From: Nocardioides antri
GTDB taxonomy: Bacteria; Actinomycetota; Actinomycetes; Propionibacteriales; Nocardioidaceae
Direction: 5' to 3'
Length of the DNA stretch: 64,000 nt
NCBI RefSeq assembly: GCF_008373765.1
Contig: NZ_VUJW01000006.1
Coordinates: 110,048-174,047 of the forward strand
Positions within the stretch are counted from its first letter, which is position 1. Every line of letters begins with the position of its first letter. A model generated the notes under the pieces. That model saw only the letters and a program-made list of their open reading frames with translations. It ran no database searches and was not told the DNA's origin. Made by a program: the position numbers and the translations under genes. Below are positions 24,397 to 32,663 of this stretch, in pieces.

Positions 24397-26015
24397 ATGA
24401 CTCCTCGGATCCCCGACACCGCCGCCGCGGCCGTCGCCGCGCTCCTCGCCACCGCCGTCCTCGCCGCGTGCTCGGGCTCCGCCCCCGACCCCGACAGCAG
24501 GCGCGGGATCGACACCCGGTCCTACTACGAGGACTACCCCGAGGTGGTCTACGAGAGCGACGGGTCGCACTCGATGCCCCAGGCCACCGTGGCGGAGGGC
24601 TCCGGCGGCGAGCACCCGCGGATCCCGGCCACGAACCAGGACAACACCTTCCGCGACCACGGCACGAGCGGCTTCGTCGAGACCACGGCGGACCCACGGT
24701 CGACCTTCGCGCTCGACGTCGACACCGGGTCGTACGGCGTCGCCCGCACCCTCCTCCGCGACGGCTACCGGGTGCCGCGGGCGTCCATCCGGGTCGAGGA
24801 GTGGGTCAACGCGTTCGACTACGACGACCCCGCGCCCACCGACGCCGACCTCGGCCTGACCACCGAGACCGGCACGACGCCGAGCCTCGACGACGGGACC
24901 CAGCTGGTCCGGGTCGGTGTGGCTGCGCGCGAGGTGTCCGCGGACGACCGGCCGCCGGTGAACGTGACCCTGGTCGTCGACCGGTCGGGGAGCATGAACA
25001 TCCGGGAGCGGCTGGGCCTGGTGCAGTCCTCCCTCGCGCTCCTGGCGGACCGGCTCGACGCCGACGACACGGTCTCGGTCGTGTCCTTCGAGGACGAGGC
25101 CCGGCCGATCCTGGAGCCGACCCCCGCCAGCGACACCGAGGCGATCCTCGAGGCGGTCGAGGCCCTGGAGCCGGGCGGCAGCACCAACCTCGAGGCCGGC
25201 CTGCGGCTCGGCTACGAGCAGGCACGGGAGGCGGCAGCCCAGGGTGACCGGACGCCGTCAACCTCGTCGTCCTCGCCTCCGACGGCGTCGCCAACGTCGG
25301 CAACACCGGGCCGGGCTCGATCATCGAGACCATCCAGGAGGAGGGCCGCTCGCCCGACGGCGGCATCCACCTGGTCACGGTCGGCTACGGCATGGGCAAC
25401 TACAACGACCACCTGATGGAGCAGCTCGCCGACCTCGGTGACGGGTTCTACGCATACGTCGACACCTACGACGAGGCCGAGCAGCTGTTCGGTGAGGACC
25501 TGGTCACGACGCTGACGCCGGTGGCCGGCGAGGCCCGTACGCAGGTCAGCTTCGATCCCGGGCTCGTGACGTCGTACCGCCTGATCGGCTACGACAACCG
25601 CGCGATCGCGGACGAGGACTTCACCGACCCGGGGACGGACGCCGGCGAGCTCGGCGCCGGCCACCACGCCACCGCTCTCTACGAGGTCCGCCTCGCGCCG
25701 GGCGTCGAGCCGGGGGCCGTGATCGGCAACGCCGCGGTCCGCTGGACGCCGGTGGGTCCCGGCGCCGATGCCGCTGCCCAGGAGGAGGCCGTGGTCGACG
25801 TGGTGGCCGCGGACGACGAGCAGCCGTCGTACCGGCTGGACCTGGCGGTGACCGTGGCGGACCTGGCGCAGGTGCTCAAGCTGGCGGCGCCGTACGCCGA
25901 TCGCGGGATCACCCTCGACGACGTGCTGGCGCGGGCGGAGGCGCTCGCGGCCGCGGGCGTCGCCGGCGCCGCGGAGCTGGTGACGCTCGTGGAGCAGGCG
26001 ATCGCGGTCGCCTGA
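24397..26015 (+). pseudogene. YfbK-like VWA-domain lipoprotein, interrupted by a frameshift
   Basis: The first part encodes a lipoprotein signal (MTPRIP...LATAVLAACSG, lipobox Cys at about 25), a VWA N-terminal domain (about 100-165) and half of a von Willebrand A domain with the metal-site motif DRSGSMN (195-201) and Thr263. After codon 285 (CGG at 25249-25251) the frame breaks. The remaining VWA sequence (AVNLVVLASDGVANVGNTG) and a DUF3520-like C-terminus continue in another frame from 25254 to 26015. One missing base near 25252 explains this exactly. It may be a true disruption or an assembly error. Intact, it would be about 539 residues and probably bind a partner through its metal site. 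Confidence 0.85.
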
Positions 26016-26018
26016 CCA

Positions 26019-26075
26019 GGTTTACATCCGCGGGGGTCTTGTCAAACGGGTTTACAAACACTACCGTCTTGTCAA
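26019..26075 (+). promoter_or_regulatory. alkB promoter with 30-bp tandem operator
   Basis: TTGTCA (26039-26044) and TACCGT (26062-26067) form a -35/-10 pair with a 17-bp spacer. The ATG at 26075 is about 8 bases beyond the -10, so the mRNA is probably leaderless. GGTTTACA recurs at 26019 and 26049, and GTCTTGTCAA at 26036 and 26066, both exactly 30 bp apart. The half-sites alternate in orientation (GTTTACA against TTGTCAAAC), as expected for two dimeric repressor sites. Confidence 0.65.
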
Positions 26076-27586
26076 TGAGCCCCGAACAGATCGGCAAGAC
26101 CGTCCCGGACGGCACGACCGAGGTGTGGAAGGACCGGAAGCGGTACCTCTGGCTGCTCGGCCTGATGGTCCCCGGCTTCGGCCTCCTCGCCGTGGCCTCC
26201 TACCTCTACCTCGACTGGTGGTGGCTGCTGCTGGCCGGGCCGCTCCTCATCAACGTGATCATCCCGGTGCTCGACCTCGCGCTCGGGCTCGACCCGTCGA
26301 ACCCGCCCGACGACATGATCGAGCAGCTCGAGAACGACCGGTACTACCGCTGGGTCGTCTACCTGTACCTGCCGATGCAGTTCGCCATCCTGATCGGTGG
26401 CGCGGCGATGCTCGGTGACATCAACCCGGTCCGCTGGGCTGCCGACCTCCTCGGCGCCACCGGCGGCATCGCCGACGTCCTCGGCGCGGGCATCGTGCGC
26501 GACCTCGCCGACGACCCTCTGGCCTGGTGGGAGAAGGTCCTGCTCGCGATCTCCCTCGCCGGCGTCCAGGGCATCGGCATCAACACCGCGCACGAGCTCG
26601 GGCACAAGAAGGAGTCGGTCGAGCGCTGGCTGTCCAAGATCGCGCTGGCGCCGACGTTCTACGGACACTTCTACATCGAGCACAACCGCGGCCACCACGT
26701 GCGGGTGGCCACGCCGGAGGACCCCGCGTCGTCGCGGCTCGGCGAGTCCTTCTGGGCGTTCTGGCCGCGCACCGTCACCGGCTCGCTGAAGAGCGCCTGG
26801 GAACTGGAGGCCAAGCGCTACAGGCGCAAGGGCACCCACCCGTTCCACCTCGGCAACGACGTGCTCAACGCCTGGCTGATGTCGCTGGTGCTCTACGGCG
26901 CCATCACGTTGATGTTCGGCTGGCAGGTGCTGCCCTACCTCGCCATCACCGTCGTGTTCGGGTTCTCGCTGCTGGAGATCGTCAACTACCTCGAGCACTA
27001 CGGGATGCTGCGGCAGAAGGTCGGCGAGAAGCAGCGCTACGAGCGGGTGCTGCCGATGCACAGCTGGAACAGCAACAACATCGTCACCAACATCTTCCTC
27101 TACCACCTGCAGCGGCACAGCGACCACCACGCCAACCCGACCCGTCGCTACCAGACGCTGCGCGACTTCAAGGAGTCGCCCGCCCTGCCGACCGGCTACG
27201 CCGGGATGCTGACGCTGGCGCTCTTCCCGCCGCTGTGGCGCAAGGTGATGGACCCGCGCGTGGTCGACCACCTCGAGGGCGACGTGACCCTGGCCAACAT
27301 CCACCCGCGCAAGGTGGAGAAGTACCTCCGGAAGTTCCCGCCGCCGGCCGAGCACGACGTCCACAAGGACGACTTCTTCGCGCAGAAGTTCGAGGGCGAG
27401 GTGCTCGCGGCGAGGTGTCCCGGCTGCTCCTACGTCTACGAGGTCGCCGCGGGCGACGAGCACGAGGGCTTCCCGGCCGGCACGGCGTGGAGCGAGATCC
27501 CGGAGGACTGGACCTGTCCGGACTGCGGCGTCCGCGACAAGATCGACTTCATCCCGTTCGACCCGGAGAAGGTGGATGCCTCATGA
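26075..27586 (+). CDS. alkB: alkane 1-monooxygenase AlkB fused to rubredoxin
   Basis: The 503-residue membrane di-iron enzyme hydroxylates the terminal carbon of n-alkanes. About six helices surround the histidine boxes HELGHK (173-178), EHNRGHH (202-208) and LQRHSDHH (345-352); NYLEHYG (304-310) is the further conserved motif. After a linker, residues about 443-500 form a complete rubredoxin with Cys448, Cys451, Cys481 and Cys484, so the electron donor is built in. AlkB-rubredoxin fusions are known in actinobacteria including Nocardioides. The gene overlaps the ferredoxin gene as ATGA and heads a three-gene operon ending in a TetR gene. Confidence 0.96.
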   Translation: MSPEQIGKTVPDGTTEVWKDRKRYLWLLGLMVPGFGLLAVASYLYLDWWWLLLAGPLLINVIIPVLDLALGLDPSNPPDDMIEQLENDRYYRWVVYLYLPMQFAILIGGAAMLGDINPVRWAADLLGATGGIADVLGAGIVRDLADDPLAWWEKVLLAISLAGVQGIGINTAHELGHKKESVERWLSKIALAPTFYGHFYIEHNRGHHVRVATPEDPASSRLGESFWAFWPRTVTGSLKSAWELEAKRYRRKGTHPFHLGNDVLNAWLMSLVLYGAITLMFGWQVLPYLAITVVFGFSLLEIVNYLEHYGMLRQKVGEKQRYERVLPMHSWNSNNIVTNIFLYHLQRHSDHHANPTRRYQTLRDFKESPALPTGYAGMLTLALFPPLWRKVMDPRVVDHLEGDVTLANIHPRKVEKYLRKFPPPAEHDVHKDDFFAQKFEGEVLAARCPGCSYVYEVAAGDEHEGFPAGTAWSEIPEDWTCPDCGVRDKIDFIPFDPEKVDAS

Positions 27587-27777
27587 AGATCGTCGCGGAT
27601 CTGGAGAAGTGCGAGGGCCTCGGCATGTGCGAGGCGATGGCCAACGACTACTTCGAGGTCGACGAGGATGAGGACCAGGTCAACATCCTGGACGACTCGC
27701 CGCCGGAGTCGGACCGGGCCCATGTGTACGCCGCGGTCCAGGCCTGCCCGGTGCTTGCGCTGTCGCTGACGGACTGA
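27583..27777 (+). CDS. [3Fe-4S] ferredoxin, P450-associated type
   Basis: The 64-residue acidic electron carrier begins MKIVADLEKCEG. The cluster ligands are Cys10, Cys16 (C-x5-C) and Cys55 in ACPVLAL; the fourth ligand of a 4Fe cluster is missing, which is the 3Fe-4S pattern of P450 ferredoxins. Its place directly between the AlkB-rubredoxin fusion and its regulator suggests it feeds electrons into alkane oxidation, or serves a P450 such as the one at 22,966. It overlaps alkB by 4 bases and the TetR gene by one (TGATG). Confidence 0.92.
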   Translation: MKIVADLEKCEGLGMCEAMANDYFEVDEDEDQVNILDDSPPESDRAHVYAAVQACPVLALSLTD

Positions 27778-28388
27778 TGTCTATCCTCGCTCCTGTGAGC
27801 GCGCAGCCCGCCGGGGCGTCACCGGTCGTCGTCGGAGGACTTCGCGAGCGCCTGTGCGACGCCGCCCAGGCGGTGATCACCAACGAGGGCTGGGCGCGGG
27901 TCACCATGGCGCGGCTCGCGGACGAGGTCGGCGTGAGCAGGCAGACCGTCTACAACGAGATCGGCACCAAGAACGACCTTGCCGAGGCCGTCGTGCTGCG
28001 CGAGCTCGACCGGTTCCTCGCCGGCGTGGTCCGCTCCTTCGACGAGAACCCCGACGACCTGGTCCAGGCGATCCGCGACTCGGCCCGGCGGGTGCTCAAG
28101 TACGCCCAGAACAACGCGCTCCTGCACGCCGTCGTGTCGGCCACCCATGGCGCCGACACCGAACTCCTGCCGCTGCTGACGACCCACGCCGAGTCGCTGC
28201 TGGTGGCGGCCAAGATGGTGGTCGGCGAACGGCTCGAGGGCTACGACATCGACCTCGAGCCCGACCGCCTCGACGCGAGCATCGACATGGTGGTCCGGCT
28301 GGTGCTCAGCCACGTCATGCAGCCCTCCGCCGACCCGGCGACGACCGCGGACGACATCGCGTGGGTCGCGGAGAAGGTCCTCGGCTGA
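27777..28388 (+). CDS. TetR family regulator of the alkB operon
   Basis: The 203-residue regulator has the TetR helix-turn-helix WARVTMARLADEVGVSRQTVYNE (about 41-63) and an unrelated effector domain. It lies in the alkB operon with a one-base overlap, the arrangement seen for alkane-responsive TetR regulators in actinobacteria. The 30-bp tandem operator in front of alkB is its most likely site, giving autoregulated, substrate-released repression. The effector (alkane, alkanol or fatty acid) is not visible in the sequence. Confidence 0.92.
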   Translation: MSILAPVSAQPAGASPVVVGGLRERLCDAAQAVITNEGWARVTMARLADEVGVSRQTVYNEIGTKNDLAEAVVLRELDRFLAGVVRSFDENPDDLVQAIRDSARRVLKYAQNNALLHAVVSATHGADTELLPLLTTHAESLLVAAKMVVGERLEGYDIDLEPDRLDASIDMVVRLVLSHVMQPSADPATTADDIAWVAEKVLG

Positions 28389-28400
28389 CTGACCGGACCC

Positions 28401-28423
28401 CCCGCACCGGCGCCGGATGCGGG
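28401..28423 (+). terminator. hairpin after the alkB operon
   Basis: CCCGCACCGGCGCCGG followed by ATGCGGG forms a 23-base, nearly perfect palindrome 12 bp after the TetR stop. There is no T-run, so termination by structure or Rho is assumed. Confidence 0.5.
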
Positions 28424-28480
28424 ACACTGGGCGACGTCCTATCGGTTTCCGAACTACCCTCAGCGGGGGAGGGAAGTTCT

Positions 28481-29701
28481 ATGGGGGTTGCGCACCGACG
28501 CGCGCGGCTGGCGTTCGTGAGCGCCGTCGTGCTGCTGGCTGCTGCCTGCAGCAGCCCGGCTGACCCGGCCGAGGACGAGACGAGCGGCGCCGCGTCGGGG
28601 ACCAGCTCGGTGCCCGACGGCGGCGGGCCGTCGTACGCCGTGCACACGGTGGAGCCGCCGGGTGAGTTCGACCGCATCGAGCCTGACGACATGCTGCTCG
28701 AGAGCACCGAGACGATCCCCGACGAGCTCATCCGGCGGATCCGGAACATCCGGCTCGAGGGCCGCAGAGCCGTCAGTGCCATCACGCCGCTGTCGCTCTC
28801 CAGCTTCTCGCTGGAGAACCGGGCCTATCGGATCGCCGCGGTCGACGTCGAGGGGTACCGCCGGTTCGCCGGTCCGGACGACAATGGTGCGAGGTTCCAG
28901 GAAGCCTGGGAGCGCGTCGCGGGCGGCGAGATCGCGGTGCTTGACGCGCTGAAGGGCCGGATCCCCCTCGACAAGGACGACTATCTCGCCGTCGGTTCGG
29001 GCGAGCAGACCTCGCCGATCCACGTGGGCGCCTGGACTTCGCAGGTCGGCACCATCGACGCGGTCGTCAACGAGGCGTGGGGAGAGGCCCTCGACTTCCC
29101 CGAGAACAACGCGCTCGTGATCAGCACCGGCGCCTACTCGCCGCAGGCGGTCAAGGAGAAGCTGGAGCCGCTCCTCGAGGACAACATGGCGATCACCGAC
29201 CTCGACATCGTCGCTCAGACCGGCATCGACCCTGGCGCGTCCCGGACCGCGCTGGTCATCGGCACCTTCGCCGAGGCGGTCGGCGTCTACCGCTACACCC
29301 CGATCGGCGGCGGCCGGGTGCAGCCCGACCCGGCGTGGGTGCGGGAGCACATCGTGACCGAGACGGTGCCCATCCTGGGCAGGCTCACCTGCAACAAGTA
29401 CATGATGCCGCAGCTCAGGGAAGCGCTCCTGGAGGTGCAGACGCTCGGTCTAGCCCACGAGATCAAGTACCACGTCGGCTGCTACTACCCGCGGTTCATC
29501 GCCGGGTCGACGACGCTCTCCAACCATTCCTTCGGCCTGGCGATCGACATCAACTCGCTCGAGAACCAACGGGGCACCGTCGGCGAGATGCACCCCACCG
29601 TGGTGCAGATCTTCAAGAAGTGGGGCTTCGCCTGGGGCGGCGACTGGACCTGGACCGACCCCATGCACTTCGAGCTCGAGCGGATCGTCCAGCCCGGCTG
29701 A
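28481..29701 (+). CDS. lipoprotein with C-terminal M15-type D-Ala-D-Ala carboxypeptidase domain
   Basis: The 406-residue secreted lipoprotein has a signal ending LLAAACSS (lipobox Cys at about 23). A long N-terminal region without recognisable domain (about 40-290) follows, then an M15/VanY-like zinc peptidase domain: NHSFGLAIDIN supplies the first His and the Asp, and WTDPMHFE the last His. It probably trims peptidoglycan stem peptides at the cell surface. GGGGGAGGGAAG lies just upstream of the ATG and TACCCT (28455-28460) is a -10 candidate. It stands alone between the alkB operon and the racemase gene. Confidence 0.85.
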   Translation: MGVAHRRARLAFVSAVVLLAAACSSPADPAEDETSGAASGTSSVPDGGGPSYAVHTVEPPGEFDRIEPDDMLLESTETIPDELIRRIRNIRLEGRRAVSAITPLSLSSFSLENRAYRIAAVDVEGYRRFAGPDDNGARFQEAWERVAGGEIAVLDALKGRIPLDKDDYLAVGSGEQTSPIHVGAWTSQVGTIDAVVNEAWGEALDFPENNALVISTGAYSPQAVKEKLEPLLEDNMAITDLDIVAQTGIDPGASRTALVIGTFAEAVGVYRYTPIGGGRVQPDPAWVREHIVTETVPILGRLTCNKYMMPQLREALLEVQTLGLAHEIKYHVGCYYPRFIAGSTTLSNHSFGLAIDINSLENQRGTVGEMHPTVVQIFKKWGFAWGGDWTWTDPMHFELERIVQPG

Positions 29702-29707
29702 CGGGCG

Positions 29708-29789
29708 GGGTTGTCCGCCCTTCCCACGGGTTGTCCGCCTCTGCAACGGCCGACAACCCGCGGAATACCCGGTCGACCGGGTATCCCGC
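29708..29789. terminator. repeat-rich terminator region with a 30-bp near-palindrome
   Basis: GGGTTGTCCGCC occurs twice, 20 bp apart (29708 and 29728). The second copy pairs with GACAACCCG (29752-29760) to form a hairpin. It is followed by the perfect 20-bp palindrome ATACCCGGTC/GACCGGGTAT (29765-29784), extended to 29760-29789 with one mismatch. It most likely ends the peptidase transcript; the second palindrome could also be an operator. Confidence 0.5.
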
Positions 29790-29810
29790 GCCCCGCGCTC
29801 GCCCGAACCG

Positions 29811-29827
29811 TGACAGCGACACTGTCA
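29811..29827. promoter_or_regulatory. TGACA-N7-TGTCA operator before the racemase gene
   Basis: TGACAG-CGACA-CTGTCA is a perfect palindrome ending 21 bp before the ATG at 29849. GTGACA (29810) and TGCAAT (29834) could be the -35 and -10 with an 18-bp spacer. The operator would then fill the spacer, the usual position for MerR-family activators. The same pattern is found at 34852. Confidence 0.6.
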
Positions 29828-29848
29828 GCATTGTGCAATGATCGGCCC

Positions 29849-31024
29849 ATGACGCTCCAGAGCATCGAACTGGGCCAGGGCACCGGCCCGCTCCGCGGGA
29901 TCAAGGTCGTCGAGATCGCCGGCATCGGCCCCGGTCCGCACGCCTGCACGATCCTCGCTGACCTCGGCGCCGACGTGATCCGGGTCGAGCGGCCCGGGGG
30001 CCAGCTCCTCGCCGGGGGCAGCCACGACCTGCTGACCCGGGGACGTCCCAGCGTCGCGCTCAACCTCAAGGACCCGGCAGCGGCCGGGGTCGTGCTCGAC
30101 CTCGTCGCGAACGCCGACGTGCTGGTCGAGGGCATGCGCCCCGGCGTCGCGGAGCGGCTGGGCATCGGCCCCGACGAGTGCCGTGCACGCAACCCGCGGC
30201 TGGTCTACGGCCGGATGACCGGCTGGGGCCAGGACGGCCCCTGGAGCCAGGCGGCCGGCCACGACATGAACTACATCGCGATCACCGGCACCCTGCACGG
30301 GCTCGGCCAGGTCAAGGAGAAGCCGCAGTTTCCGGCGAACCTGGTCGGCGACTTCGGCGGCGGCTCGACGTACCTCGTCATCGGCATCCTCGCCGCCCTG
30401 CTCGAGGCCAGGGTCTCCGGCGAGGGGCAGGTCGTCGACGCCGCGATCGTCGACGGGACCGCGCACCTCAACACGATGCTCGCGGCGTTCCTCGCCGCCG
30501 GGACGTTCAAGGAGGAGCGGGTCAGCAATCTGCTCGACGGCGGCGCGCCGTACTACGACATCTACGAGACCGCCGACGGTGAGCACATGTCCGTCGGCTC
30601 GCTGGAGCCGCAGTTCTTCGCCCAGCTCGTGGAGCTGCTCGACATCGTGGACCAGGTGCCCGGCCAGTTCGAGTTCGACCGGTTCGACGAGATGCGGGAG
30701 CTCATCGCGTCGCGCTTCAAGGAGAAGACCCGCGACGAGTGGTGCGCGGTCTTCGACGGCACCGACGCCTGCGTCGCGCCCATCCTCAAGTTCAGCGAGG
30801 CGGTCGACCACCCGCACATGAAGGCGCGGGAGGTCCTGGTCGAGAAGGACGGGATCGTGCAGCCGCAGCCGGCGCCGCGGTTCTCCCGCACGCAGGCGAC
30901 CCTCGGGATGGCGCCGCCGCCGAAGGCCGGCGCCCACACCCGAGAGGCGCTGACCGCCTGGGGCGTCGCGAACGTCGACGATCTCCTACTGCGGGGGGTC
31001 GCGGTGCAGGTTGACGAGGAGTAG
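29849..31024 (+). CDS. alpha-methylacyl-CoA racemase (CaiB/BaiF family)
   Basis: The 391-residue class III CoA-transferase-fold enzyme resembles mycobacterial Mcr/AMACR, which interconverts 2R- and 2S-methylacyl-CoA so that branched chains can enter beta-oxidation. The N-terminal LRGIKVVEIAGIGPGPHA is diagnostic, and the catalytic pair is His138 (GHDMNY) and Asp168 (GDFGGG). The start at 29849 is placed behind the operator. The monooxygenase gene follows 9 bp later and has a ribosome site in this gene's 3' end. Together with the shared operator, this places it in a lipid or sterol side-chain oxidation regulon. Confidence 0.92.
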   Translation: MTLQSIELGQGTGPLRGIKVVEIAGIGPGPHACTILADLGADVIRVERPGGQLLAGGSHDLLTRGRPSVALNLKDPAAAGVVLDLVANADVLVEGMRPGVAERLGIGPDECRARNPRLVYGRMTGWGQDGPWSQAAGHDMNYIAITGTLHGLGQVKEKPQFPANLVGDFGGGSTYLVIGILAALLEARVSGEGQVVDAAIVDGTAHLNTMLAAFLAAGTFKEERVSNLLDGGAPYYDIYETADGEHMSVGSLEPQFFAQLVELLDIVDQVPGQFEFDRFDEMRELIASRFKEKTRDEWCAVFDGTDACVAPILKFSEAVDHPHMKAREVLVEKDGIVQPQPAPRFSRTQATLGMAPPPKAGAHTREALTAWGVANVDDLLLRGVAVQVDEE

Positions 31025-31033
31025 GAACCACCC

Positions 31034-32497
31034 ATGGAGCACGTCGACGTCCTCATCATCGGAGCCGGGCTCTCGGGCGTCGGCGCTGCCGCGCAGGTCC
31101 GCACCCGCCTGCCCGGGAAGTCCGTGCTCGTGCTCGAGTCCCGCGACGCCAAGGGCGGCACGTGGGACCTCTTCCGCTACCCGGGCATCCGGTCCGACAG
31201 CGACATGTTCACCTTCGGCTACACCTGGCGGCCGTGGCAGAGCGATGTCGCGCTCGCGGACGGCCCGCTGATCCGGGAGTACATCGACACCGTCGCCGAG
31301 GAGTACGACGTCGACCGGCTGATCCGCTACCGCCACCGGGTCACCCACGCGGCCTGGGACTCCGAGCAGGCGCGCTGGACCGTCACCGCGAGCGTCGGCG
31401 ACCCCGCTGCCGGGGAGACGGTCACCCTGACCGCGGGCTTCCTGTGGTCGTGCGCCGGCTACTACCAGTACGAGCAGGGCTTCCAGCCGACCTGGCCCGG
31501 CATGGCCGACTTCCGCGGCGAGATCATCCACCCGCAGCACTGGCCCGACGACCTCGACTACGCCGGGAAACGGGTCGTCGTGGTCGGCAGCGGCGCGACC
31601 GCCGTGACGCTGGTGCCGGCGATGGCCACCGGCCCCGGGGCGGCCGAGCACGTGACGATGCTGCAGCGGACGCCGACGTACGTCATCAACCGCGGGCGGC
31701 ACGACCCGGTGGCCCGCCTGCTCAAGAAGCTGCGGATGCCGGACCGGGTGGTCTACCGGGTGGCTCGGTGGGCCAACATCCTGCAGGCGGTCGGCTTCTA
31801 CAAGTTCAGCATGCGCTGGCCGGCACGGGCGAAGGCCCTCATCCGCAAGGGCGTCGTGAGCCAGCTGCCGCCGGACTTCGCCGTCGACGAGCACTTCGCG
31901 CCGCCGTACAACCCGTGGGAGCAGCGACTCTGCTTCGTGCCGAACAACGACCTCTTCAAGGTGCTGAGCGACGGGGACGCGTCGGTCGTCACCGACACCA
32001 TCGAGACGTTCACGCGTGACGGGCTGAGGTTGACGTCGGGACGCGAGCTGGCCGCCGACGTCGTGGTCACGGCCACCGGGTTCCAGATGCAGCTGCCGTT
32101 CGGCGGCATCGACTTCGTCGTCGACGGCGAGCCGATGGACCTGCCGTCGCGGCTGGCCTACAAGGCGCTGATGCTCAGCGGCGTGCCGAACCTCTTCTTC
32201 ACCCTCGGCTACACCAACGCGTCGTGGACCCTCAAGGCCGACCTCGTCATCGACTACGTGTGCCGGCTGCTGGCCCACATGGGCCAGCACGGCTACCGGA
32301 CCGCGGTGCCGGAGCCCGACCCGACGGTGGAGCGGCGTCCGCTGATGCTGCTGAGCTCCGGATACATCCAGCGCTCGGCGCACCTGCTGCCGGGCGAGGG
32401 CGACCGGGCGCCGTGGCGGCTCGACCAGAACTACCTGGTCGACCGGCGGATCATCCAGCGGGCGCCGATCGACGACGGCGTGCTGCGCTTCACGTAG
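31034..32497 (+). CDS. flavin-containing (Baeyer-Villiger/EthA-like) monooxygenase
   Basis: The 487-residue FAD/NADPH enzyme has an FAD dinucleotide-binding motif, VLIIGAGLSGVGAAAQ (about 6-21), the GGTWDLFRYPGIRSDSDM stretch typical of EthA-type monooxygenases, and an NADPH motif, VVVVGSGATAV (about 181-191). The Baeyer-Villiger-like sequence ATGFQMQLPFGG follows. EthA-type enzymes convert ketones to esters or oxidise thioamides; the physiological substrate here is unknown. It is 9 bp downstream of the racemase gene, so the pair is one transcript. CTTCC-GAC-GGAAG just after the stop may form a weak terminator. Confidence 0.93.
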   Translation: MEHVDVLIIGAGLSGVGAAAQVRTRLPGKSVLVLESRDAKGGTWDLFRYPGIRSDSDMFTFGYTWRPWQSDVALADGPLIREYIDTVAEEYDVDRLIRYRHRVTHAAWDSEQARWTVTASVGDPAAGETVTLTAGFLWSCAGYYQYEQGFQPTWPGMADFRGEIIHPQHWPDDLDYAGKRVVVVGSGATAVTLVPAMATGPGAAEHVTMLQRTPTYVINRGRHDPVARLLKKLRMPDRVVYRVARWANILQAVGFYKFSMRWPARAKALIRKGVVSQLPPDFAVDEHFAPPYNPWEQRLCFVPNNDLFKVLSDGDASVVTDTIETFTRDGLRLTSGRELAADVVVTATGFQMQLPFGGIDFVVDGEPMDLPSRLAYKALMLSGVPNLFFTLGYTNASWTLKADLVIDYVCRLLAHMGQHGYRTAVPEPDPTVERRPLMLLSSGYIQRSAHLLPGEGDRAPWRLDQNYLVDRRIIQRAPIDDGVLRFT

Positions 32498-32663
32498 TCG
32501 CGGATTCTTCCGACGGAAGGATCGCCCCCTAGGCTGGTGCCATCGGTCCGGCAGGTCTTGCCCCGGGCCCCGCGCGCCAGCCGCGCTCCTCGTACTCGAG
32601 GCCCGCTTCCCTTCCCGCCGCCGGCGGGACAGCACGGCGAGACGCCGACCGAGAGATTTCCTC

